44,641 nt of DNA, taken from contig CAMYJZ010000033.1 in NCBI GenBank assembly GCA_947258845.1, positions 1 through 44,641 of the forward strand, in the 5' to 3' direction. The stretch is from an uncultured Ectothiorhodospiraceae bacterium (GTDB taxonomy: Bacteria > Pseudomonadota > Gammaproteobacteria > UBA9214). The position numbers and the translations under genes are program-made. The notes under the pieces were generated by a model. It searched no databases, had not been told where the DNA came from, and saw only the letters and a program-made list of their open reading frames with translations. Shown here one piece after another: positions 33,950 to 41,765 of this stretch; position 1 is the stretch's first letter; the number at the start of each line of letters is the position of its first letter.

Positions 33950-34184
33950 GGCGCCATGATAGCAAAAGATAACGCGAGGGATTCAAAGTCATTGACGCTA
34001 CAGGGAAATCCCTCGCCTGCTGGCACCTGCCCGTTATATGCGCTTACTCGATTGCAACGCGTTTATGTTAGGATATGCGCCGCCTGTTCTTCTCGTTGCC
34101 AGCACCCCCCGCTAATCCGGCATTCGTTTGCACCCAGAAACGCAGGAACCTGATTACATCTTCTGATACTCAAGGAGCCTGCAA

Positions 34185-34667
34185 ATGCAGATAGACAAAC
34201 ACCGCGTGGTGACACTCACCTACACCCTGAAAGACAATGATGACAATATCATCGACAAGTCCGATGACGGCAGCTTCTGCTACCTGCATGGCGCCAGCAA
34301 CATCATCCCGGGCCTGGAAAACGCACTGACCGGCAAGGCCGCCGGTGATGAACTGTCAGTGGCAGTGCCGCCGGAAGAGGCCTACGGCATTCACGATGCC
34401 GAGAAGACCCAGAAGGTCCCGCGCGACATGTTCCCGCCCGAACAGGAAATCGAACCCGGCATGCAGTTCCATGCCCAGAGCCCGGACGGCCAGCCATTTG
34501 TGGTCACCATTGCCGGTATCGAGGATGACGGCATCGTGGTTGACGGCAATCACCCACTGGCCGGTGTACACCTCAATTTCGATGTCAAGGTCATGGACGT
34601 GCGCGAGGCCAGCAGCGAGGAAATAGAGCATGGCCACGTACATGGCCCGGACGAACATCAACACTAG
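34185..34667 (+). CDS. slyD: FKBP-type peptidyl-prolyl isomerase SlyD
   Basis: A 160-residue SlyD-type isomerase and chaperone. The FKBP part has FCYLHGASNIIPGLENAL and VPPEEAYG, and the inserted IF chaperone domain lies at about 72-128 (VPRDMFPPEQEIEPGMQF). The tail EHGHVHGPDEHQH is the metal-binding His-rich end linked to nickel handling. It is followed by efpL after 6 bases, so the two are co-transcribed. AAGGAG before ATG 34185 is a good ribosome site. Confidence 0.93.
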   Translation: MQIDKHRVVTLTYTLKDNDDNIIDKSDDGSFCYLHGASNIIPGLENALTGKAAGDELSVAVPPEEAYGIHDAEKTQKVPRDMFPPEQEIEPGMQFHAQSPDGQPFVVTIAGIEDDGIVVDGNHPLAGVHLNFDVKVMDVREASSEEIEHGHVHGPDEHQH

Positions 34668-34673
34668 GCAAGC

Positions 34674-35237
34674 ATGAAGGCGAGTGAACTCAGGCGTGGC
34701 GCGGTACTCGATCTGGACGGCCGTAAAATCATCATCAAGCAGCTGGAAGTGCAAAGCCCGTCATCAAGAAGCGGCAGCACCCTTTACAAGGTCCGCGGTC
34801 ACGACATTGTCAGCAAGCAGAAGTTCGAGGCCCGCTTCAAGGGTGACGAAAACCTGCAGAACGTCGACTTCGGGCGCCGCCCCGTGCAGTATCTGTTTCG
34901 GGATGGCGAGGGATGTACTTTCATGGATAAAGAAACCTACGAGCAGTACACCCTTCCTGTCGATGCACTGGAAGAAGAACTCCTCTACCTGGACGAGAAC
35001 CTGGACGGCATACTGGCCATGGTCGCCGATGATGTCATCCTCGGCATCGAACTGCCGGCCACGGTCACCCTGGAGATCGTCGATACCGCACCCGGGATGA
35101 AGGCAGCCTCGTCATCCGCGCGCACCAAGCCCGCGACCCTTTCGACCGGCCTGGTCGTACAGATACCCGAATACCTCACACCCGGCGAGATCATCAAGGT
35201 CAACACCGGGACCGGTGAGTTCATCTCGCGCGCCTGA
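34674..35237 (+). CDS. efpL: elongation factor P-like protein EfpL (YeiP)
   Basis: A 187-residue EF-P paralogue with three beta-barrel domains. The loop of domain I is SPSSRSGSTLYKVRG, the YeiP/EfpL-type sequence that differs from canonical EF-P, which carries a modified lysine. EfpL rescues ribosomes stalled at proline-rich or other difficult motifs. The C-terminal VVQIPEYLTPGEIIKVNTGT is the usual OB-fold end. It is downstream of slyD in a two-gene operon. Confidence 0.93.
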   Translation: MKASELRRGAVLDLDGRKIIIKQLEVQSPSSRSGSTLYKVRGHDIVSKQKFEARFKGDENLQNVDFGRRPVQYLFRDGEGCTFMDKETYEQYTLPVDALEEELLYLDENLDGILAMVADDVILGIELPATVTLEIVDTAPGMKAASSSARTKPATLSTGLVVQIPEYLTPGEIIKVNTGTGEFISRA

Positions 35238-35320
35238 TTTTCCGGTTCACTACCTGGTAAAATACCGGCCCATCGGCAAATAATTCGCCGGGAAAAGCCG
35301 GAAGCAGCCGACACCACTGG

Positions 35321-35566
35321 TCAGTGGCGCGGTTTTTCCGCCATTGCCCCCTCGACCCGGGCCAGTATGTCCTCCATACAGGAGTCATCCCCCTTTGCAA
35401 GAAAGTAGTCTGCCCCGCTGAGCAAGGCTTGCGAGCGGTACTCCGGCAGGTCCGTGGTGCTGAGGATAACGATCACAATATCGTTGTAGATCCGTTTTAT
35501 CTTTTTGGTTACATCGAGTCCGTTTTCTCCAGGCAACTGGACGTCACGGTTAATCGGCAGCGATAG
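35321..35566 (-). pseudogene. C-terminal remnant of a response-regulator receiver domain
   Basis: The frame reads DVQLPGENGLDVTKKI (phospho-acceptor Asp and PG motif), VIVILSTTDLPEYR (Ser/Thr), then SGADYFLAKGDD (conserved Lys). The N-terminal third with the acidic pair is gone; a stop codon (TAG, plus strand 35567-35569) precedes it. It is probably non-functional, although the 71-codon form from ATG 35536 could be translated. Confidence 0.7.
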
Positions 35567-35917
35567 CTATCTAATTGTTGGAGTGAATTATCTTTTGTCG
35601 CTGATAATTGACGCAATCCCCGGCAAAACCGAATGGGATCATGTTTCTGGCGAAAAAAAACGACGACCAACGAATTAACGAAGGCCGTCGCTATGGGTGC
35701 CGGGTCAGCCAGTCCCTGGTTCAACCCTGCAGATAGACAATACCATTATAATATTAGAATATCTCCATATATTGTTAATCTTTGTGTCGAACCATCACTA
35801 AACGCCTCCAGGCAGCAAAGCAGGAACTCGCATTTGGGTGGCCAGTCGTCGTTTAGCAGAAAATCCAGTCTCTTGTACAAGGATCCGCCGAGATCGGCCA
35901 GTTCCGGACCATTGGCA
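35567..35917. other. gene-free stretch, partly very A+T-rich
   Basis: No credible gene; short frames here lack ribosome sites and family features. The segment near 35740-35790 is almost pure A/T. This gap follows the receiver remnant and precedes the 3' end of the PEP-CTERM gene, so it may contain debris from the broken regulator gene. Confidence 0.4.
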
Positions 35918-36619
35918 CTACACGGATACGGCGACCGAAGCCGTTGTCGCTGCTGAATCCGCCTTTAATCGCTGCGCTGCCCTCTTGCGCCGGGCCATGC
36001 CGGCGAACCCCAGCAGTCCGGACCCGAAGGTCCATGCGGCCGCGGGTAGTGGAACTTGAGAAACGGATAGCTCGGTTATGGACCCATTGGCAACGCAAAT
36101 TCCTGTCACATTTTGACAGTAATCACTACCCGCCTTGAACTGGATATTAAATACTGCACTTTCGAGTTCACTAAACGGAAATGACAGTGGGAGCGACGAG
36201 TCGGATAAGATCGTTGCTTGATCATCCTGTGTGTTCAATGCATAAGAACGGATGCCGGTATCCACCCCGATAAATCCGGCCTCCGGTGCCAGCTTGTCAT
36301 ATGTTGTATCACCCGAAATCCGGTTATCTTGTACATATATACCGCCGCTCGTGGCGATGAGGCTATTATTTCCAATCGCAGTCGAGTTTATTGTCTGCTC
36401 ACCCACCAGCGCATAGATAGGACCAGAGCTCGCATTGGAAAATGCACCAGGGTCTGCCGTGAATGTGCCGGTGAAGACTTCGTCGGCCGGTATTAATGAA
36501 GTGTTGGTTTGATTGATTACTGCCGTAAACGAGTACGTTACAGTTGCGGCATTGACCAGGGTGGAAAGAGAAAATATAAAGCCGCCAAGCAGCGCAGCGA
36601 TTGGACATGACTCCTTCAT
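35918..36619 (-). CDS. VPLPA-type PEP-CTERM secreted protein
   Basis: A 233-residue secreted protein with a signal peptide (CPIAALLGGFIFSLSTLVNA). The beta-rich middle part includes TVTYSFTAVINQT and SGGIYVQDNRISGDTTYD. A C-terminal sorting signal, VPLPAAAWTFGSGLLGFAGM then ARRKR, is of the kind recognised by exosortase. Unusually, about 20 residues (from AAQRLKAD on) follow the basic cluster where the protein would normally end. ATG 36619 has the ribosome site AAGGAGAA. No exosortase gene is in the window. Confidence 0.86.
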   Translation of the reverse strand: MKESCPIAALLGGFIFSLSTLVNAATVTYSFTAVINQTNTSLIPADEVFTGTFTADPGAFSNASSGPIYALVGEQTINSTAIGNNSLIATSGGIYVQDNRISGDTTYDKLAPEAGFIGVDTGIRSYALNTQDDQATILSDSSLPLSFPFSELESAVFNIQFKAGSDYCQNVTGICVANGSITELSVSQVPLPAAAWTFGSGLLGFAGMARRKRAAQRLKADSAATTASVAVSV

Positions 36620-36951
36620 GCGGCCTTCTCCTTGAATTCAATCCTTGTTAATTCGGCCGGAAGACTATTTCATTCCTGGCTGCAATACAAACAGCAGGCA
36701 TGATATATCTTCACCAATTACCGATGTATACGGGAAACTACGTACTTCGCACGGAGGATGGTTTTTGTACAGGCGGCAATGAAGACAAAAAACCGTCACC
36801 TGATCCATTCACCACGGATTCATCTTCCTTGATCTGCGGGCACGAGCCAGACCAGCTCACTTGATATCTGTAAAAACCAAAACAAGAGGAACCGGGAACA
36901 GCGACGCTCACCGGCTGCAGTGACCGCTAAACGAAGTGCGGACCTATGCGC
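36620..36951. other. gene-free upstream region of the PEP-CTERM gene
   Basis: No gene seen. It holds the ribosome site of the PEP-CTERM gene and presumably its promoter. No clear -24/-12 or -35/-10 pair could be assigned. Confidence 0.4.
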
Positions 36952-37509
36952 TCACTCGGCAGAGTACCCAAAGAGAATCCGGCTTCCGGGCCGTGGAACG
37001 TCATCCGCGACAAAAAGGACAAGCGTCCCGGAGCTGCGAGTCAGATAGAGCCAGGGGGAATTGTCCGTTTCGATCACCCACCCCCTGCGGGTGGCGGCTT
37101 CACGGTAGAAAGTGAACACCGCCTCAGGCCGGAGTGCGGTGTCAACAAGCCAGTACTCGGTACGCCGCTCGCTCACCTGCTCAGCCAGGCTGCGCCGCTC
37201 CTCCCGGGTGGTCCCGAGGCGCCCCCTGCCAGGGACAGCTGCCATAAATTGTGAGACCGCCTCGGCCTCGGTCGAGGTGGGTATGTACGTTACATCGGTG
37301 ATGCCCGGAACCGGGTCAATGAGCTCAGCCAGCTCGCCAAGCGTGCGCACCTCCCTCCAGGCGAAGTAGGAAACGAAGCCGGCAAGGGCCAGGCATACGA
37401 AAAACCCGGCCCTGGACCGGTACTGGAGAGGGTGGGATGGCGCCAGGTATCCTGCACTGAAAAATATGGCGGCAAGTACCAGCAGAAGGATAGCTACTGA
37501 CAAGGACAT
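36952..37509 (-). CDS. hypothetical protein with two N-terminal membrane helices
   Basis: A 185-residue protein. Two hydrophobic helices (SVAILLLVLAAIFFSAGYLA, about 4-23, and AGFFVCLALAGFVSYFAW, about 34-51) are followed by a soluble C-terminal domain. That domain contains YWLVDTALRPEAVFTFYREA and WLYLTRSSGTLVLFVADD. No family is recognised. GCGGAG abuts ATG 37509, so the exact start is uncertain. Confidence 0.68.
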   Translation of the reverse strand: MSLSVAILLLVLAAIFFSAGYLAPSHPLQYRSRAGFFVCLALAGFVSYFAWREVRTLGELAELIDPVPGITDVTYIPTSTEAEAVSQFMAAVPGRGRLGTTREERRSLAEQVSERRTEYWLVDTALRPEAVFTFYREAATRRGWVIETDNSPWLYLTRSSGTLVLFVADDVPRPGSRILFGYSAE

Positions 37510-37612
37510 CTCCGCAACACAAAATCCCCCTTATTGCTTCATGCTCACGGAGAAACAACATGAGCATTGCATCAGGGCATCCTGCCCGCGCCCATCACTC
37601 TCAAGGTGGTTT

Positions 37613-38413
37613 TTAGCGCAGCAGGCCCGGCATTTCGCGCTTTACGAATTGACGGTAACCGTTAAACAGCTCGTCGGGCAATGCGGTATTGGAGACCGCC
37701 GTGACCTGGTAACGTTTGCCATGTTCCAGGTCGCGCACGGCTATCGGAACGCCATCGACATCCGCCGCCAGGATTTCGAGTTGTCCCGCGAAGTCTCCCA
37801 TCAAACCCCCGGCAGCGGGTGCCATGTCGCGGGAAAATGCCACCATTGCTTCCAGCGTTGCAAAGTCGTGCTTCGACAGCCTGCCGCTGGCTGCGGTTGC
37901 CATGCAGACCTCCGCAGCGGGACGGCCATTCTTCACGATACCACTGGCCTTGCAGCGCAATCCGGATATGGTACGACTGCCTCTCGCAACGGTCTTGATA
38001 TTGACATCCGAATTGTGACCCGCGGCCGGCGGACCCGGCATTGCACCCAAGCGCTGCTCGATCATTCTGCGCTGCGCCGGTGACAGGCCGGCCAGCATGC
38101 CCGCCATGTAGGGTGCAGCGATCTCCTGCAAGTTCGCCGCCGCCTGCACATTGGCTTCCAGCGTATCCTCGCTCACCTGTGTATAACGTTGCTGCAGCGG
38201 CTCAACGTAGCTGATGATAGCTTCCCCGGTGTCATAGATGATGTACTCATCCATTCCGGCCGCACTCATTTTGCCCTTGCCGTTCCTCACCTGGATCGTC
38301 GACTTCAACCCGTCCGAACCCTGCACGACCAGCGTGGCATCTGCATGCACCGGCAGGGTCGCCAACATGATTGTGACCGTCGTGATAGAACTGATGATGC
38401 ACCTTGAAATCAT
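37613..38413 (-). CDS. secreted protein of unknown function
   Basis: A 266-residue protein with a signal peptide (CIISSITTVTIMLATLPVHA). The mature part has features of small-molecule or lipid-binding secreted proteins of the DUF4412-like kind: MDEYIIYDTGEAIISYVEPL, a Met/Ala-rich helix PYMAGMLAGLSPAQRRMIEQ, and ISGLRCKASGIVKNGRPAAE with Cys residues. ATG 38413 has a strong ribosome site (AAGGAGGA). The DUF4412 link is tentative. Confidence 0.72.
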   Translation of the reverse strand: MISRCIISSITTVTIMLATLPVHADATLVVQGSDGLKSTIQVRNGKGKMSAAGMDEYIIYDTGEAIISYVEPLQQRYTQVSEDTLEANVQAAANLQEIAAPYMAGMLAGLSPAQRRMIEQRLGAMPGPPAAGHNSDVNIKTVARGSRTISGLRCKASGIVKNGRPAAEVCMATAASGRLSKHDFATLEAMVAFSRDMAPAAGGLMGDFAGQLEILAADVDGVPIAVRDLEHGKRYQVTAVSNTALPDELFNGYRQFVKREMPGLLR

Positions 38414-38675
38414 ATGCCTGTCCTCCTTAGCCCGGGTTCGAATAAAAAGTATTCCGGTTGCCTGCCCAATCCCCACGGCAGGTATAGTGCTTATTTGACC
38501 AGAATGCCCCATTCTTGTTGAATCCGCGCGCATTAACAACCGGATATTCGGGCCGGCGGCCAAGCGTAAAATCATTGTCGCCAGCCTTTTCCGGATGCAT
38601 GGTGCCGGCACAGCTGCCACGCACGGGATTACTGCACAACTGGTTCGCCCCATACCCACGGCGTAACCGTCAGAT

Positions 38676-40574
38676 TCATCCTGTTACCTGCGCCTCGAGC
38701 TCCTCCCAGCGAACATAGCTGGACCTGAGCTCGTCACCCAGCACCTCCAGGCGCGCCAGCGTCGCGGCGATATCATCACCCGGCTGCCGGTAAAACCCGG
38801 GATCACTGACCCGCGCCTGTAACGCGGCCTGCTCCGCTTCCAGTGCCTCGATCCGTGCCGGCAGGCTATCCAGTTCACGCTGGTCCTTGTAGGACAGCTT
38901 GCGCGGTTTCCCCGGCGGCTGTTCTGTCCGTTCCGGCACCGCCCGCTTTGCCGGCTTCGGCACGGCAGTGGATCGCCCCCCCCTGCGCTGACGCAGCCAG
39001 TCGCTGTAGCCACCGATGTATTCGCCGATGCGGCCCTCCCCCTCGAAGACCAGGGTGCTGGTCACCACGTTGTCCAGGAAGGCGCGGTCGTGACTGACCA
39101 GCAACAGGGTGCCCTGGTAATCCATCAGCAATTCCTCGAGTAATTCCAGCGTCTCCACGTCGAGGTCATTGGTGGGTTCGTCGAGTATCAGCAGGTTAGC
39201 CGGCTGGGCAAACAGCCGCGCCAGCAGCAGGCGGTTGCGTTCGCCGCCGGAGAGGGTGCTCACCGGCGATTGCAGTCGTTCGGCGGGAAACAGGAATTCC
39301 TGCAGGTAACCGGCCACGTGCCGGCTGCGACCATTGATGGTCACCTGCCGGCTGCCGTCGCCGACGCTGTCCATCACCGCGGCCTGTGGATTCAGCTGGG
39401 TGCGCTGCTGGTCGAAATAGGCACTCTGCAGCCGCGTACCGCGGCGGATACGTCCGCTGTCGGTGGGCAACTCGCCCAATAGCAGCTTGATCAGGGTGGA
39501 TTTGCCGGCACCGTTCGGCCCGATGATGCCCACGCGGTCGCCGCGCAGGATGTTTACCGAGAAGTCACGGACCACCGTGTGCCCGTCATAAGCGAAGCTG
39601 ACGTCGTCGGCCTCGAATACCAGCTTGCCGGAGAACTCCCCCTCCTGCAATTGCAGCTTGACCTTGCCGATCCGGTCGCGGCGCAAGCGGCGCTGTTCCC
39701 GCAGGGCCTTGAGTGCACGCACCCGGCCCTCGTTGCGGGTACGACGTGCCTTGATACCCTGGCGGATCCAGGCCTCCTCCTGGGACAGCTTCCTGTCGAA
39801 CTGCGCATTATGGCGGGCCTCCACCTCCAGCTGTTCCGCCTTGCGGCGCAGGTAGTCATCGTAGCCGCCCGGCCACGAGCTTAGCTGTCCGCGGTCCAGT
39901 TCGATAATACGTGTCGCCAGCCGGCGCACGAAGGCACGGTCGTGACTGATGAACAACAGGGCACCGGAAAACTCCGCCATGAAGTCTTCCAGCCAGGTGA
40001 TCGCCTCGATGTCCAGGTGGTTGGTGGGCTCGTCCAGCAGCAGCACGTCCGGCTCGCAAACCAGTGCGCGCGCCAGCATCACCCGCCGCCGCCAGCCCCC
40101 CGACAGCGACTGGAAGGTGGCCTCGCCATCCAGCCCCAGGCGCGACAGTACCGTCTCAACCCGCTGCTCCAGTTGCCAGCCGCCGGCGGCCTCGAGCTCG
40201 TGCTGCAGATCGGCAAGGCGTGTCAATGCATCCGGGCTGTGCGCCTGTTCCAGTGCGCTGGCCACGTGGTGGTATTCTGAGATCAGGCGGCCCAGTTCGG
40301 GCAGCCCATCGGCCACCACATCGAAGACGCTATCATTGCTGTCGTGGGCAACTTCCTGCGCCAGGTAGGCGATGCGGGTCGCCGGTCGCACCCAGAGACC
40401 GCCGTCATCCGCCACGATCTCGCCGCAAAGGATGCGCATCAGGGACGACTTGCCCTCGCCGTTGCGCCCCACCAGGCAGACGCGCTCCCCCCGGTCCAGT
40501 TCCAGGTCCACCTCCTCCAGCAGGGGGCGGTGTCCGAAGGCGAGAGAAACCTTGTCAAGGCGCAGCAGGGGCAT
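38676..40574 (-). CDS. uup: ABC-F ATPase Uup
   Basis: A 632-residue ABC-F protein with two nucleotide-binding domains and no membrane part. The first Walker A is GRNGEGKSS, the first signature LSGGW; the second Walker A is GPNGAGKST, the second signature LSGGERNR. A coiled-coil C-terminal domain (about 550-632) marks it as Uup rather than EttA. Uup acts on ribosomes or on branched DNA intermediates. The first Walker A has Glu in place of the usual Ala or Ser. ATG 40574 is the natural start. Confidence 0.93.
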   Translation of the reverse strand: MPLLRLDKVSLAFGHRPLLEEVDLELDRGERVCLVGRNGEGKSSLMRILCGEIVADDGGLWVRPATRIAYLAQEVAHDSNDSVFDVVADGLPELGRLISEYHHVASALEQAHSPDALTRLADLQHELEAAGGWQLEQRVETVLSRLGLDGEATFQSLSGGWRRRVMLARALVCEPDVLLLDEPTNHLDIEAITWLEDFMAEFSGALLFISHDRAFVRRLATRIIELDRGQLSSWPGGYDDYLRRKAEQLEVEARHNAQFDRKLSQEEAWIRQGIKARRTRNEGRVRALKALREQRRLRRDRIGKVKLQLQEGEFSGKLVFEADDVSFAYDGHTVVRDFSVNILRGDRVGIIGPNGAGKSTLIKLLLGELPTDSGRIRRGTRLQSAYFDQQRTQLNPQAAVMDSVGDGSRQVTINGRSRHVAGYLQEFLFPAERLQSPVSTLSGGERNRLLLARLFAQPANLLILDEPTNDLDVETLELLEELLMDYQGTLLLVSHDRAFLDNVVTSTLVFEGEGRIGEYIGGYSDWLRQRRGGRSTAVPKPAKRAVPERTEQPPGKPRKLSYKDQRELDSLPARIEALEAEQAALQARVSDPGFYRQPGDDIAATLARLEVLGDELRSSYVRWEELEAQVTG

Positions 40575-40695
40575 GGGTATAGCGGTACGGTTGAGGTGGC
40601 AAGGGTATTGTCACAAGCGAGGTGATCACGGCAGTGTCATTCTACCGGAAGCCTCAACCAAGGGCGCGCCCGGTACGGGAATCGCACCCATCGGT

Positions 40696-41739
40696 TCACT
40701 GCCAGTCGGCAATGAACACGTTGGTCTCCCCCTTCACCTTGCCGAAGCGATTGGAGGCGAACACCAGCCGCCTGCCATCGTGGGAGAACATCGGAAAGCC
40801 ATCGAAGCCCTCGTAAGTGGTCACGCGCTCCGTCTTGCGGGTCTCGATATCGACCAGGTAGAGGTCGAAGTTGCGACCCTTAGGGTCGTGCATGTTGGAT
40901 GAAAAGATGATGCGCCGGCCATCGGGGTGCCAGTAGGGACCGAAGTTGGCCGCCCCGTTAGCGGTAATCTGGATCGGCCGGCGCTCCTCGAGGTTCATGA
41001 TGAACAGTTCGAGCTTGCCCGGGCGGATCAGGCCCTCGGCCAGCAGTGCCCGGTAATCCGCCAGCGCCTGTCCCTCAGGCCGTGAGGCGCGCCAGACGAT
41101 CCAGTTGCCGTCCCGGGAGAAAAACGCCCCGCCATCGTAACCGGCGGTATCGGTCAGCTGCTCCACGCCGCTGCCGTCCGGATTCATTAAATAGAGCTCC
41201 AGGTCACCGCCGCGCAGCGAAGTGAACACGATCCTGTCACCCCGGGGTGAATACACGGCCTCGGCATCGTAACCCTCCGTGCGGGTCAGAGACACGGGGT
41301 CCTCGCCCTCGGGGCCGGCCGTGAAGATGTCGTAACTGCTGTACAGGGGCCAGACATAGCCGCGCGAGTGGTCCGGCTTCGGCGGACACCGGTCGTGCGC
41401 GAGATGGGTGGAGGCATAGATGATGGAGCGGTCATCGGGCGCGATAAACGCGCAGGTGGTGACGCCCTTGCCGAAAGACAGCCGGCGCTGCTGGCTGCCA
41501 TCACTGTTCATGCGGAAGATCGCATCGCATTGCAGTTCATTACGCGTCGACTGGAAGATCAGTTCGCGGCCGTCATGGGAAAAATAGGCCTCGGCGTTTT
41601 GACCGCCGAAGGTCAGCTGACTCAAACTGGCAAAGTGCCTTTCCCCGGGATAGGCCAGATCCGGTTCCGGTAAGCCATTGGCCCACACCCCGGGGGCCAG
41701 CGCGGTGGCGATCACGGCCATGAGGCTGCACCTTGTCAT
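40696..41739 (-). CDS. periplasmic PD40/TolB-like beta-propeller protein
   Basis: A 347-residue secreted protein. A signal peptide (CSLMAVIATALAPGVWA) precedes repeated PD40 blades such as AEAYFSHDGRELIFQSTRNE, AVYSPRGDRIVFTSLRGGDL, PYWHPDGRRIIFSSNMHD and FPMFSHDGRRLVFASNR. This is the TolB-type propeller seen in peptidase-associated proteins. ATG 41739 is favoured because AGGAG is 10 bases upstream; ATG 41760 has no such site. It lies 26 bases after the peptidase gene, so the two are an operon. Confidence 0.86.
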   Translation of the reverse strand: MTRCSLMAVIATALAPGVWANGLPEPDLAYPGERHFASLSQLTFGGQNAEAYFSHDGRELIFQSTRNELQCDAIFRMNSDGSQQRRLSFGKGVTTCAFIAPDDRSIIYASTHLAHDRCPPKPDHSRGYVWPLYSSYDIFTAGPEGEDPVSLTRTEGYDAEAVYSPRGDRIVFTSLRGGDLELYLMNPDGSGVEQLTDTAGYDGGAFFSRDGNWIVWRASRPEGQALADYRALLAEGLIRPGKLELFIMNLEERRPIQITANGAANFGPYWHPDGRRIIFSSNMHDPKGRNFDLYLVDIETRKTERVTTYEGFDGFPMFSHDGRRLVFASNRFGKVKGETNVFIADWQ

Positions 41740-41765
41740 TGCCTGTCTTCTCCTGTTCATCTGTG

